A stretch of DNA of 64,000 nt, from the NCBI RefSeq assembly GCF_000154825.1, contig NZ_DS560019.1:1220501-1284500 (forward strand), in the 5' to 3' direction. The notes beneath the pieces are model-generated. The model was not told the origin of the DNA and did no database searches. It saw only the letters and a list, made by a program, of their open reading frames with translations. The position numbers were made by a program, and so were the translations under genes. The DNA comes from Anaerofustis stercorihominis DSM 17244. GTDB lineage: Bacteria; Bacillota; Clostridia; Eubacteriales; Anaerofustaceae. This document shows, one piece after another, positions 16,694 to 25,470 of this stretch (position 1 is the stretch's first letter; each line of letters starts with the position of its first letter).

Positions 16694-17503
16694 TCAAAAA
16701 TATAATTGTTTAATTCTTGATAATGCATTTTTTATGTAATTAGCACTTTCTTTATATTGTTCAAATATTACATTAAAGCCTTCGGTATCGTCGCAAACAA
16801 AATTCCAATAATCTTTGCCAATGAGTAATTCCTCTTCCGCAAAATATTGTTTAACTCTCTCCTGTTTCCATTCATTACCTTCTCCATACATATTATATGC
16901 AGTTGCTAAAAATAATTTTATTTTTTCATCGGGCTTATCTATTAATGAATTTTTTAATATAAAATATTCTTGAAGTAGAGCTAATTTTTCTGTTTTTGAT
17001 TTTTTATTATCTAAATCTCCTCCTGATTTTAATTCAATCAAATAATGTTCTTTCTTTTCCTTATTATAAAAATAATGGTCTGTTACATGTGATTTTTTAA
17101 AACTTCTTATATCACTGGGTATGATACAATAAAAATTATCATAATCTAATATTTGAGGCTTAGTATGCCTTTCATATTCTAAAACTATATAATCCATGTG
17201 CTGAGATTGTTGCGGAAGTAAAAAAGATTCTATATTACCTCTAACATCATATGATAATTTGGCTATGCTGTTACCCATGTTTTCTAATACTTTACCAAAT
17301 GAACTATCAAAACTTCGTACAAATGCACTGTAAAACATAAACTCTTTTCCTAATTCAGCTACAAAACAGTTGTTCTTTTTTCTGTTAATAACGCCTTTAG
17401 GGTCATTTACTTCGCTGGTATAGCGTAATTCAAATCCTTCAACAAAATTCTTTATGCTGGAATCAATGATTTGTTGAATTGCTTTTTTCTTTATTTCATC
17501 CAT
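16694..17503 (-). CDS. type II restriction endonuclease (possibly TdeIII-like)
   Basis: A 269-residue soluble protein next to a DNA methyltransferase, with one base between them, which identifies it as the cognate nuclease. A PD-(D/E)XK-like core is visible: an acidic residue in the VTDHYFYNKEKKEHY strand followed by LIELKSGGDLDNKKSKTEK, where E-x-K is the catalytic pair. SFLLPQQSQHMDYIVLEYERH recalls the TdeIII-type endonuclease family, but I hold that assignment at low confidence. Recognition sequence cannot be read out. GGAGA precedes the ATG. Confidence 0.75.
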   Translation of the reverse strand: MDEIKKKAIQQIIDSSIKNFVEGFELRYTSEVNDPKGVINRKKNNCFVAELGKEFMFYSAFVRSFDSSFGKVLENMGNSIAKLSYDVRGNIESFLLPQQSQHMDYIVLEYERHTKPQILDYDNFYCIIPSDIRSFKKSHVTDHYFYNKEKKEHYLIELKSGGDLDNKKSKTEKLALLQEYFILKNSLIDKPDEKIKLFLATAYNMYGEGNEWKQERVKQYFAEEELLIGKDYWNFVCDDTEGFNVIFEQYKESANYIKNALSRIKQLYF

Positions 17504-17504
17504 T

Positions 17505-18683
17505 TTATTCTCCGTTTAATTTATAATTTGTAATAAGTAAGTGTTTTGCTTCTTTATTATTTCTATCTTGAAAACTTACCAAATATTTTTTATCAAACAT
17601 AAATATACTTAATTGTTGATTATTAGCTGTTTTAATTCCTTTTTTATATAAATCAGAAATATATTCAGTATTTTTAATTATCAGCATCCAGTTGGCTTTA
17701 CATTCGTTAATTAAATAATCAGAAAGTCTTTTTTGATCACTTTTGTTAAATTCATTTCTGGCATATGTGCTGAATTCAGTGTCATAAGGAGGGTCTAAAA
17801 AAATAAAATCATTTTCATTTGGGACATATTTATTCATAAAATCGTAGAAATCTTTATTTTCTATAATAGTTTTATTTAAATGATTTATAAGATTTTTATC
17901 TTTAAAATAATTAATTTTATTTTTAAAAGATTTTCTATTATATGATATACCTCCATATGGTACATTAAATTTACCTGACTTATTATATCTAAACATTGAT
18001 GAATAACATGTTTGACGTATGAAAAAATAAATAGCACTGGAGAAGCCATCTGATAAATTTAGTAAGTTTTTATTATTTATTAAATATCTAAAATGCATAT
18101 AAAAAGCAGATTTGAAAGAACATTCAATATTAGAAATCAAATCATTATGTGAAATATCTCCTTTAGCTTTTTCCATTTTGTTCATTCTTACCATTTTGTT
18201 TTTTATATTTCTAAATAATTCATTTATAAAATTATCTATTTGATAATTGAAACTTCTATCTAATAAACCATTAAACTCGTCTTTGTTTGATAATACAAAT
18301 TGTGTTATTTCCTCAGAAAGTTGTTGCTCATTTAAAAAATTATTTTTATAATTTTTGTATAAATTTATTAATTCTTCTTTATGAAAATCTACAATATTAC
18401 TTATAATTTGCCAGTTATACTCTATGGCTTCAAGCTTATCTATAAATTCTTTGTTTTGTGTTTTTATCATTTTATATAATAAAATTAGTTCATCTGATTT
18501 ATCATTGATAAAATATTTATTAGCTTTTATAGTAAAGTAAACAGCTCCTCCGCCTACAAAAGGTTCATAATAATTATTTATTTTATCGGGAAGATGTGGG
18601 ATAATATGTGTTAATTCTTTTTCTTTTCCCCCCGGGTATTTCGTGATTGGAAATAGTTTTTTTTCTAAAACATACTTCGACAT
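17505..18683 (-). CDS. DNA adenine methyltransferase, D12 class
   Basis: A 392-residue N6-adenine methylase. Residues ~10-60 have the D12-class start KYPGGKEKEL, then YYEPFVGGGAVYFTI, the SAM-binding FxGxG motif. The catalytic DPPY is in FIFLDPPYDTEFSTYARNEF. It is longer than Dam (about 270 residues), with a central helical insertion (~90-200) that probably holds the target-recognition part. With the nuclease it forms a type II restriction-modification pair that protects against foreign DNA. A strong AT bias compared with proC/corA suits acquired DNA. Confidence 0.9.
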   Translation of the reverse strand: MSKYVLEKKLFPITKYPGGKEKELTHIIPHLPDKINNYYEPFVGGGAVYFTIKANKYFINDKSDELILLYKMIKTQNKEFIDKLEAIEYNWQIISNIVDFHKEELINLYKNYKNNFLNEQQLSEEITQFVLSNKDEFNGLLDRSFNYQIDNFINELFRNIKNKMVRMNKMEKAKGDISHNDLISNIECSFKSAFYMHFRYLINNKNLLNLSDGFSSAIYFFIRQTCYSSMFRYNKSGKFNVPYGGISYNRKSFKNKINYFKDKNLINHLNKTIIENKDFYDFMNKYVPNENDFIFLDPPYDTEFSTYARNEFNKSDQKRLSDYLINECKANWMLIIKNTEYISDLYKKGIKTANNQQLSIFMFDKKYLVSFQDRNNKEAKHLLITNYKLNGE

Positions 18684-18868
18684 TAATATTAGTCTCCTTA
18701 TTATTTTAATTTATTATATCAAAAATATGTTATTTATTAAAGATAATTTGTAGATGTTAAAATTAACTATTTATTTAAGTTTTTTATATGTTCTTAGTTA
18801 TTAAAATATATTTGTATTAAACAACAAAAGGAATTTATATTCAATTACTATAAATAAAATACAATTTA

Positions 18869-18897
18869 TTGAAATTATATTATCTAAGGTTTATAAT
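18869..18897 (+). promoter_or_regulatory. promoter of the sirtuin-lipoate ligase operon
   Basis: TTGAAA and TATAAT separated by 17 bp. The remainder of 18684-18868 is AT-rich with no further signal seen. Confidence 0.65.
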
Positions 18898-18929
18898 GTT
18901 ATAATAAAAAATAAAAAGGAATGATAAAT

Positions 18930-19484
18930 ATGATCATAGCATTTACTGGAGCGGGCATTTCAAAGCAAAGCAATATCCCTACTTTTATGGAAAGACCGGA
19001 AGTAAGGGAAAAGTTGTTCAGATCTTTTGCAATTTCCAATCCCAAAGAATATAATGAAACGATAAAAGAATTAAAAAACAATATGAACGGTGCAAAACCA
19101 AATGATGCACATTATGCACTTAAAGAATATGATATACCTATCATTACAATGAATATTGACGGGCTTCACAGATTGGCAGGGAGCGATCCTTTGGAACTAC
19201 ACGGAGGACTTCCCGATGACGATGAAATGGATATAGCTTATACGCTCTACAATAAGCCTGTTTTGTACGGAGACCCCGCACCGAATTATCAAAAGGCTTA
19301 CGAACTCGTGGACAGTATGAAAAACGGTGATGTATTCCTTGTGATAGGTGCTTCAATGCATACCGCTATAGCAGGAGACCTTAGGATGGTTGCAAAAAGC
19401 AGAGGTGCAAAAATCATTGAAATTCAGGAAGACGCACAAAAAAACGTAAGAAAAATTTTAGAAGAATTAAATAGTAAAAAATAG
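18930..19484 (+). CDS. divergent Sir2-family (sirtuin-like) protein
   Basis: About 184 residues, short for a sirtuin. It keeps FTGAGISKQSNIPTF (NAD-binding GAGxS), MNIDGLHRLAG (family QNIDGLH), LELHGG with the catalytic His and VIGASMHTAIAGDL (family GTS). It departs from ordinary deacetylases: the IPDFR loop is IPTFM, Gln is Met before NIDG, and the four-cysteine zinc module is missing. This places it among small zinc-less sirtuins that may be ADP-ribosyltransferases or deacylases. ATG 18930 fits the AAAAAGGA spacing better than ATG 18921. It leads an operon with a small unknown gene and a lipoate ligase. Confidence 0.8.
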   Translation: MIIAFTGAGISKQSNIPTFMERPEVREKLFRSFAISNPKEYNETIKELKNNMNGAKPNDAHYALKEYDIPIITMNIDGLHRLAGSDPLELHGGLPDDDEMDIAYTLYNKPVLYGDPAPNYQKAYELVDSMKNGDVFLVIGASMHTAIAGDLRMVAKSRGAKIIEIQEDAQKNVRKILEELNSKK

Positions 19485-19531
19485 TATCTTGGGAAAGAAT
19501 ATTATTATATTGTTTTCCGGGGAGGTATAAA

Positions 19532-19810
19532 ATGAAAGATGATTATTTACAAGGTATATTTATGGCAAATAAAAAGCTGGGTATTTTAGGCTGCAGTCAG
19601 GATATCTTCATTCAGCTTGAAAAGTATAACGATGAATTTTTGGAAGATGTTTTGAATTCACTTATTAAATATACTATGATAGAGACGAACGGTGTGGTTA
19701 ATAAATTTGCGAGATATGATACTTGTCTGGGCAATATCACCATCTATACTAAAAAAGGATACGATGACGAGATATATACCAATATATTGTTTTCGGGAGA
19801 GGTTTTATAG
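19532..19810 (+). CDS. small conserved-looking protein of unknown function
   Basis: Ninety-two residues preceded by GGGGAGG. The sequence is soluble with a mixed alpha/beta pattern, including NKKLGILGCSQDIFIQLEKY and YDTCLGNITIYTKKGYDDE. I do not recognise the family. It sits between the sirtuin-like gene and the lipoate ligase, ends in TAG three bases before the ligase ATG, and is in the same frame as it. The ligase is complete without it, so I read them as separate, coupled genes. Confidence 0.65.
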   Translation: MKDDYLQGIFMANKKLGILGCSQDIFIQLEKYNDEFLEDVLNSLIKYTMIETNGVVNKFARYDTCLGNITIYTKKGYDDEIYTNILFSGEVL

Positions 19811-19813
19811 TAT

Positions 19814-20806
19814 ATGAAGTATATAAAGACCAGGTGGAATATACCATATTACAACATGGCTTTTGAAAATTACGTAATGAACAATGATGATTTTAAGGAT
19901 GATTACGTATTTTTCTACATACATTCTCCTTCTATAATCGTAGGTAAACACCAAAATACCATAGAAGAGATAAATTCCAAATATGTAAAGGAAAACGATA
20001 TAATAGTTGCAAGGCGTAATACCGGAGGCGGTGCGGTATACCACGACGAAGGAAACCTCAATTTTTCTTTCATAACAACAAAGAAAGAAGACGAGAATGA
20101 AATCGATTTTAAGAAATATACTCTTCCTATCATAAATGCACTAAAAAAACTCGGCGTAGATGCTTATCTGAGCGGAAGGAACGATATATTGGTAGACGGG
20201 AAAAAAATAAGCGGCAATGCTCAGGGGCTCAATAAGAATAAAGTCCTTCATCACGGTACTTTAATGTTTAATGTCGATGTTGAATCTCTTGTCAATTCTC
20301 TTAACGTCAGTCAAATGAAGATAGAGTCAAAGGCGATAAAATCGGTAAAGAGCAGGGTTCTAAATATCAAAGATGTCCTTGATATCAAAATGGATATTTA
20401 CCAGTTCAAAGATTTTATTTTAGATGAAATATTCAGCGAAATGGATATGGAAGAATACAGGCTTACCGATAAGGACTATGAAAATATCGAAAAGCTTGTC
20501 AAGGATAAGTACGGTACTTGGGAATTCAATTACGGATATTCTCCTAAATTCTCCATAAAAAATAAAAAGAAATTTGAAAGTTCGGGGCTTATCGAAGTAA
20601 TGCTCGATGTCAAAAGCGGTATCATTGAAGATATAAAGATAAGCGGGGATTATTTTTCCGTTAAAGAGACAGATGAACTTGAGGATATGATAAAAGGGTT
20701 TAATTACAGAGAAGATGATATAAAATCTCTTCTCGAAACCATCAAGCTCGATGATTATATAACAAATATTAAAAATGAGGAATTCATATCATTACTCTTC
20801 GATTAA
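19814..20806 (+). CDS. lplA: lipoate-protein ligase
   Basis: A 330-residue ligase that activates lipoate with ATP and attaches it to lysines of lipoyl domains such as GcvH or E2. Motifs: VARRNTGGGAVYHDEGNLNF (lipoate-binding loop), GRNDILVDGKKISGNAQ with the AMP-binding lysine, HHGTLMFNVD, and the C-terminal accessory domain containing YGTWEFNYGYSPKFS. Length equals LplA with its C-terminal domain. The sirtuin neighbour is noteworthy, because sirtuin/lipoate-ligase pairing is known from lipoylation-dependent ADP-ribosylation operons, though no GcvH-like or macrodomain gene is visible here. Confidence 0.92.
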   Translation: MKYIKTRWNIPYYNMAFENYVMNNDDFKDDYVFFYIHSPSIIVGKHQNTIEEINSKYVKENDIIVARRNTGGGAVYHDEGNLNFSFITTKKEDENEIDFKKYTLPIINALKKLGVDAYLSGRNDILVDGKKISGNAQGLNKNKVLHHGTLMFNVDVESLVNSLNVSQMKIESKAIKSVKSRVLNIKDVLDIKMDIYQFKDFILDEIFSEMDMEEYRLTDKDYENIEKLVKDKYGTWEFNYGYSPKFSIKNKKKFESSGLIEVMLDVKSGIIEDIKISGDYFSVKETDELEDMIKGFNYREDDIKSLLETIKLDDYITNIKNEEFISLLFD

Positions 20807-20833
20807 AAGACTATGTAAATAGTCTTTTTTTAT
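20803..20833 (+). terminator. terminator after lplA
   Basis: AAAAGACTA/TAGTCTTTT stem and T-run. The following 20834-21228 stretch is AT-rich. I see no gene or clear RNA structure in it. Confidence 0.8.
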
Positions 20834-21228
20834 TTGTAAAGAATATAAATGAAAATTTAATATTTTCTTAATAGAAATTATATTGTATTAAATATCCTAA
20901 GTTTTATAATTTTAATCATAAAGGAAAAAATCAAGTTTGATAAAATGGATTGTATAAATGATTTTTAATTATCCCTTAAATCAAATTTAATAAAGTTTTA
21001 ACCTATATGAATGATAATCGTAATATATAGTTGGTTTAATATTTGGTTTATAAATAATTTATATATTTTTCTGCCTTAATGATTTTTTTGATTTTGATAC
21101 ATATATATTAAAGTAAACAAGCTTTTATGGATGATTTTGATTTATTGAGTATAAATCCAATTTTTTCTGCAAATTACGACAAATTTATGATATTATAAGG
21201 TGGGAAAACAATGTTGGAGGAACGTTAC

Positions 21229-22092
21229 ATGAAAATCAGACTAAAAAATAAGGAAGACAGAGTAAAGGTATGCAAGGCGGGATTTAGTTTTACCACGTTG
21301 TTTTTCGGACCTTTTGTCCCTTTATACAGGGCTGACTTTTTGTGGACGGGAATAATGTTTATATTCCATATGGTTTTGAATTATATAGTAAGTAAATTTC
21401 CTATAATAACATCGGCTCGTACTCTTTACGGATTTTTGGGCGTTACTTTTATTTCAAATATCATCTTTGCTTTTATTTATAATAGGATATATCTAAAAAA
21501 TGCTCTTTTGGATGGTTTTGTTGGCTACGATAAAGAAGATGATGAAAAGCTTATAAAGAAACATTTATCCGTTACATCTAAGCAGATAGAAGCTTATAAA
21601 AATAAAAAACAGGAACGCTTAAATAAAAAAGAAGAAAAAAGGGCTTTAAAAGAAGTAAAAGAAAAAGAGAACAGAGGGAAGAAAAAGGAACGTGAGAAAC
21701 TTAAGGATAAGGAAGAAAAAGATAAAAAAAATAAATCATTGTCAGTGAAGGAAAAATCTGAAAATGTAATAAAAAATGAAGAAGAAAACAATGAAGAAAT
21801 TGTTTCTGATACAGAAAACCCAAGGAAAAAGGGCAGAAAGAAAAAGAAATCAAAAGAAGACAGTTCTAAATCCTCAAAAGAAGATACTGATAATAAAGAG
21901 ATTATCATTTGTGAAACAATAGATGATAAAAAGGAAAATAAAAAATCGGATAACGACAAAGCCGATATAGATACATCAGCACCAAACGAAGAGGAAAATA
22001 ACTTGATCAGTGATGGGACATCAGAAATAACGACGGATAGTGACGATGATATAACCAAGGAAAATGAAGTAATTTTACCTCAGGAAGCATAA
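21229..22092 (+). CDS. DUF2628-like membrane protein with long charged tail
   Basis: About 287 residues. The first ~110 hold FSFTTLFFGPFVPLYRADFLW, the DUF2628-type pattern in which an aromatic GPF/LYR stretch starts a membrane hairpin, and two further helices (IMFIFHMVLNYIV, FLGVTFISNIIFAFIYNRIYL). From residue ~125 the protein is a very Lys/Glu-rich coiled coil, turning Asp/Ser-rich at the end, likely cytoplasmic and disordered. ATG 21229 follows GGAGG; the ATG at 21211 lies before it. Function unknown. Confidence 0.75.
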   Translation: MKIRLKNKEDRVKVCKAGFSFTTLFFGPFVPLYRADFLWTGIMFIFHMVLNYIVSKFPIITSARTLYGFLGVTFISNIIFAFIYNRIYLKNALLDGFVGYDKEDDEKLIKKHLSVTSKQIEAYKNKKQERLNKKEEKRALKEVKEKENRGKKKEREKLKDKEEKDKKNKSLSVKEKSENVIKNEEENNEEIVSDTENPRKKGRKKKKSKEDSSKSSKEDTDNKEIIICETIDDKKENKKSDNDKADIDTSAPNEEENNLISDGTSEITTDSDDDITKENEVILPQEA

Positions 22093-22096
22093 AAGT

Positions 22097-22127
22097 AAGA
22101 AGCAGTAGGATAAACTGCTTCTTTTTT
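22097..22127 (+). terminator. terminator after the DUF2628-like gene
   Basis: AAGAAGCAGT/ACTGCTTCTT stem and T6. Confidence 0.8.
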
Positions 22128-22200
22128 ATTAAAAGCATGTAAAAGATTACATTTGTGTGGTATAATCCTTATATACATATTTTTATAGGAGGAATTTAAT

Positions 22201-23760
22201 ATGAAACATTTAAGTAAAATGAAGGCGATTTGTTTATTTTTGTGCATGACCTTCTTTTTTTCTTGTATGGGAGGGACGAGCTCTTTTGCCAAGGAAAGTC
22301 ATGACAGTAAAATCATAAAAGAAAACAAATCTGTCCAATCAGACAAAAGCAAAACAGAAAAATCAAAGAAAGCCGAAAGCAAAAAAAATGTATCTGCAAT
22401 CGAAAGTGGTTTTAGATATATAGTAAATAACAACAGTGCTACGGTGACCGCATATGTCGGTTCTTCCGGCAGTCTGAATATACCAAATACTTTGGGCGGG
22501 TACCCTGTAAAATTTATAGATAATTCATTTGAAGTGGAAAGAGAAGACTTATATATAAAGAGTTTATCCATACCGAAGAATTTAGTATATATAGATTCAA
22601 GTATATTCGATCAGCTCTATGGACTTACAAATATTACCGTAGACTCAGGTAACCAAAGATATATATCTAAAGGCGGAGTTTTATATACAAAAGATATGAA
22701 AAGTTTGGTGGGTATTGCTTCAGGTAAAAAAATAACTACTTTTAATGTGCCCTCAGGTGTAGAAAGTGTTGAAAATTTTAATAATGTTTATGTGAAAGTA
22801 TTAAATATCCCTGCGTCCGTAAGATATTTGCCTTATGAAAATGAAGATGATGATTTTACTTTTTTCGGCAGTCTTGAAAAAATAAATGTAAGTTCTTCAA
22901 ATAAGTTCTATTCGTCTTACGGAGGTGTTTTATACAATAAATCAAAGACATATTTGATCGTATATCCTAATTTTAAAAAAGATAAATCTTATAAGATACC
23001 TAATACGGTAAATAAATTATCCTTTATTATTAATGATTACCTCGAAAACATCACACTGCCTGATAACTTGGGAAAAGGATATTATTATTTTTTCAATAGT
23101 TTAGAAAAATTAAAATCCGTCTCGGTATCAAAAAAATCTAAAAATTATTATTCCAAGAACGGAGTCCTTTTCAATAAAGAAAGAGATACCCTTATTTATT
23201 ATCCTGCGGGTAAAAAGTCTAAAAAATATACTATACCAAGCAGTGTAAAAAAAGTAGTTATTGGTTCTATGTCAAATAAATATTTGCAGGAATTGGTAAT
23301 AAGCAGGAATGTGACTAAAATCGGTGAAGACAATTTGAGTGAAGGTAGTTTAAAGAAAGTCATAGTACACAGTCCGAATGTTAAATTTGGTTATCTTTGT
23401 TTTGACGGTAACAAAGGTAAAATCAAATTTTACGGACTGCTTAATTCAACTACACAGAAGTATGCCAAGAAAAACAATTATTATTTCAAAGCAATCAAGT
23501 TAAAATATCCTACGGTAAAGGTAAAAAGCACTAAAAAGAAAACCGCAGTAATAAGTTATAAAAAAGTGAGCGGTGCAAAAAAATATAATATTTACAGGAA
23601 AACAGCCAAGGGTAAATATAAACTAATAAAGACTACAAATAAATCGAGTTATAAAGATAAGGGGCTTAAATCAAAGAAGACTTATTATTATAAAGTAAAA
23701 TCTATAGGAAATAAGCTTAAATCCGATGCTTCCAAAGCAGTTAAAGTAAAAATCAAATAA
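22201..23760 (+). CDS. secreted BspA-type leucine-rich repeat protein, tandem copy 1
   Basis: A 519-residue exported protein. The signal peptide ends near SSFA, followed by a Lys-rich linker. Residues ~75-420 are BspA-like LRR_5 repeats built around short blocks such as SLSIPKNLVYIDSS, NITVDSGNQRYISKGGVLYTKD and KKYTIPSSVKKV. The last ~95 residues are a fibronectin-type-III-like module (KVSGAKKYNIYRK, KTYYYKVK). No LPxTG or other anchor is visible, and the very basic C-terminal part may bind anionic cell-wall polymers. Such proteins act as surface adhesins. AGGAGG precedes the start. The neighbouring gene is a paralogue. Confidence 0.82.
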   Translation: MKHLSKMKAICLFLCMTFFFSCMGGTSSFAKESHDSKIIKENKSVQSDKSKTEKSKKAESKKNVSAIESGFRYIVNNNSATVTAYVGSSGSLNIPNTLGGYPVKFIDNSFEVEREDLYIKSLSIPKNLVYIDSSIFDQLYGLTNITVDSGNQRYISKGGVLYTKDMKSLVGIASGKKITTFNVPSGVESVENFNNVYVKVLNIPASVRYLPYENEDDDFTFFGSLEKINVSSSNKFYSSYGGVLYNKSKTYLIVYPNFKKDKSYKIPNTVNKLSFIINDYLENITLPDNLGKGYYYFFNSLEKLKSVSVSKKSKNYYSKNGVLFNKERDTLIYYPAGKKSKKYTIPSSVKKVVIGSMSNKYLQELVISRNVTKIGEDNLSEGSLKKVIVHSPNVKFGYLCFDGNKGKIKFYGLLNSTTQKYAKKNNYYFKAIKLKYPTVKVKSTKKKTAVISYKKVSGAKKYNIYRKTAKGKYKLIKTTNKSSYKDKGLKSKKTYYYKVKSIGNKLKSDASKAVKVKIK

Positions 23761-23798
23761 CATGATCGAAATTACATATTTTAGAGGAGATAATTGAT

Positions 23799-25376
23799 AT
23801 GAAAAAGAAATTTATAAAAAGCTGTTCGCTTCTTTTAGTATCCTTGATGATAGTTTTGTCCGTAGGACCGGGGACGAATATTTTGGCGAATACAAAAGAT
23901 GATACTGATATTAAAGAAAATGTAAAATTAACCAAATCAAATAAAGCAGATAGAAAAACTACAAAATCAATAGATACAAAAAATGACAAATCAAATAAAA
24001 AAGGTACATTGGGTATTGAAAATGATTTTAAATATTTCATAAACAGTGACGGAGCTACCGTAACCGCATATGTGGGTACTTCAAGCAGTATAACTGTTCC
24101 CGAAACTTTAGGCGGGTACACCGTAAAGTACATAGACGGTATGTTCAAGTCTCAGAAATATGGAGTAAAAATAAAATCCATATCCATACCCAAAAGTATA
24201 GAATACATAGATTCGGGTATGTTTTGCCAGCTTAATAGTTTAGCTTCGATCAAAGTAGATAATAATAATGCAAAATATTTGGTAAAGGACGGCATTCTTT
24301 TCACAAAAGATTTAAAATCATTGGTCGGGATACCTCAAAAACTTAAAGTTTATGATTATACTGTTCCTAATGGTGTAGAAAGTATTGATAATTTTATAAA
24401 TGACTATATTTCTACTTTAAATATATCGTCAAGTGTAAAAAGTTTACCGAATTATGATGATTATGATTTTACTATCGGAAAAAATTTAAAAAAGATAAAT
24501 GTATCATCCGAAAACAAAAAATATTCTTCTCAAAATGGTGTGCTTTATAATAAAGCAAAAACGGTATTGATAATATATCCGTGTAATAAAAGAGACAAGA
24601 CTTATGTAATGCCGTCAACCGTTAAAGAGGTTAGCGATATATCTAGCAGTTATTTACAGAAAGTAACATTATCAAAAAGTTTATTAGCGGAAGAATATTA
24701 CTTTGTACTTTTTTCGGAAAAATTGAATTCAATTTCCGTTCAAAAAGGAAGTAAGACCTATTCAGCTAAGGACGGAGTTTTATATAATAAGAATAAGACT
24801 GTGTTATTATGTTATCCTATAGGTAAAAAAGCTAAAAAATTTGCGGTTCCAAATAGTGTTAAGATAATCGATGAATCTGCTGCTGAAGACAATATATATT
24901 TAAAAGAATTGATAATAGGAAGAAATGTTTCAAAAATCAGAGCTTATAATTTTATATATGATAAGCTAAAAAAGGTCGTTATTAACAGTCCTAATGTAAA
25001 GATCGGAGATATGTGTTTTTATTATAGCAAAGGGAGTATGAAGATTTATGGTTTATATAATTCCACAGCACAAAAATATGCCAATAAGCATAAAATAAAG
25101 TTTAAAGCGATAAAATTAAAATATCCAAGTGTAAAAGTAAAAAGCACAAAAAAGAAAACAGCAGCTATAAGTTATAAAAAAGTAAGCGGTGCGGATAAAT
25201 ATAAGATTTACAGAAAATCGGCAAATGGAAAATATAAACTAATAAAGACTACAAATAATTTAAGCTATAAAGATACAAAACTTAAATCAAAGAAGACTTA
25301 TTATTATAAAGTAAAAGCAGTGGGTAAGAAACTCAAATCAGATGCCTCAAATGCTGTTATGGTAAAAATCAAATAG
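23799..25376 (+). CDS. secreted BspA-type leucine-rich repeat protein, tandem copy 2
   Basis: A 525-residue paralogue of the preceding gene, with the same order: signal peptide ending near NILA, Lys-rich linker, LRR_5 blocks (SISIPKSIEYIDSG, SIKVDNNNAKYLVKDGILFTKD), and an almost identical fibronectin-like C-terminal module (KKVSGADKYKIYRKSANGKY). Only 38 bp separates the two genes, with GAGGAGA before this start. Repeat cores differ much more than the C-terminal modules, which suggests that ligand-facing parts diverge while the wall-associated part is kept or gene-converted. Confidence 0.82.
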   Translation: MKKKFIKSCSLLLVSLMIVLSVGPGTNILANTKDDTDIKENVKLTKSNKADRKTTKSIDTKNDKSNKKGTLGIENDFKYFINSDGATVTAYVGTSSSITVPETLGGYTVKYIDGMFKSQKYGVKIKSISIPKSIEYIDSGMFCQLNSLASIKVDNNNAKYLVKDGILFTKDLKSLVGIPQKLKVYDYTVPNGVESIDNFINDYISTLNISSSVKSLPNYDDYDFTIGKNLKKINVSSENKKYSSQNGVLYNKAKTVLIIYPCNKRDKTYVMPSTVKEVSDISSSYLQKVTLSKSLLAEEYYFVLFSEKLNSISVQKGSKTYSAKDGVLYNKNKTVLLCYPIGKKAKKFAVPNSVKIIDESAAEDNIYLKELIIGRNVSKIRAYNFIYDKLKKVVINSPNVKIGDMCFYYSKGSMKIYGLYNSTAQKYANKHKIKFKAIKLKYPSVKVKSTKKKTAAISYKKVSGADKYKIYRKSANGKYKLIKTTNNLSYKDTKLKSKKTYYYKVKAVGKKLKSDASNAVMVKIK

Positions 25377-25382
25377 TTTTAT

Positions 25383-25412
25383 TAAAGAGATGTATTATAC
25401 ATCTCTTTTTTA
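25383..25412 (+). terminator. terminator after the LRR gene pair
   Basis: AAAGAGATGTA/TACATCTCTTT stem with TTA loop and T6. Confidence 0.85.
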
Positions 25413-25470
25413 TTGTAAATAATCGTATAAAAGAATATAATTGATTTATTAAATTTAAAGGAAATATATT

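Noticed and set aside
19532-20806. The 92-residue gene and lplA as one protein joined through TAG, since they share a frame.
   Set aside because: LplA is complete from its own ATG, and the shared frame has a one in three chance.
21594-22058. Minus-strand Ser/Phe-rich reading frame.
   Set aside because: Mirror of the Lys/Glu-rich tail of the plus-strand gene; typical shadow.
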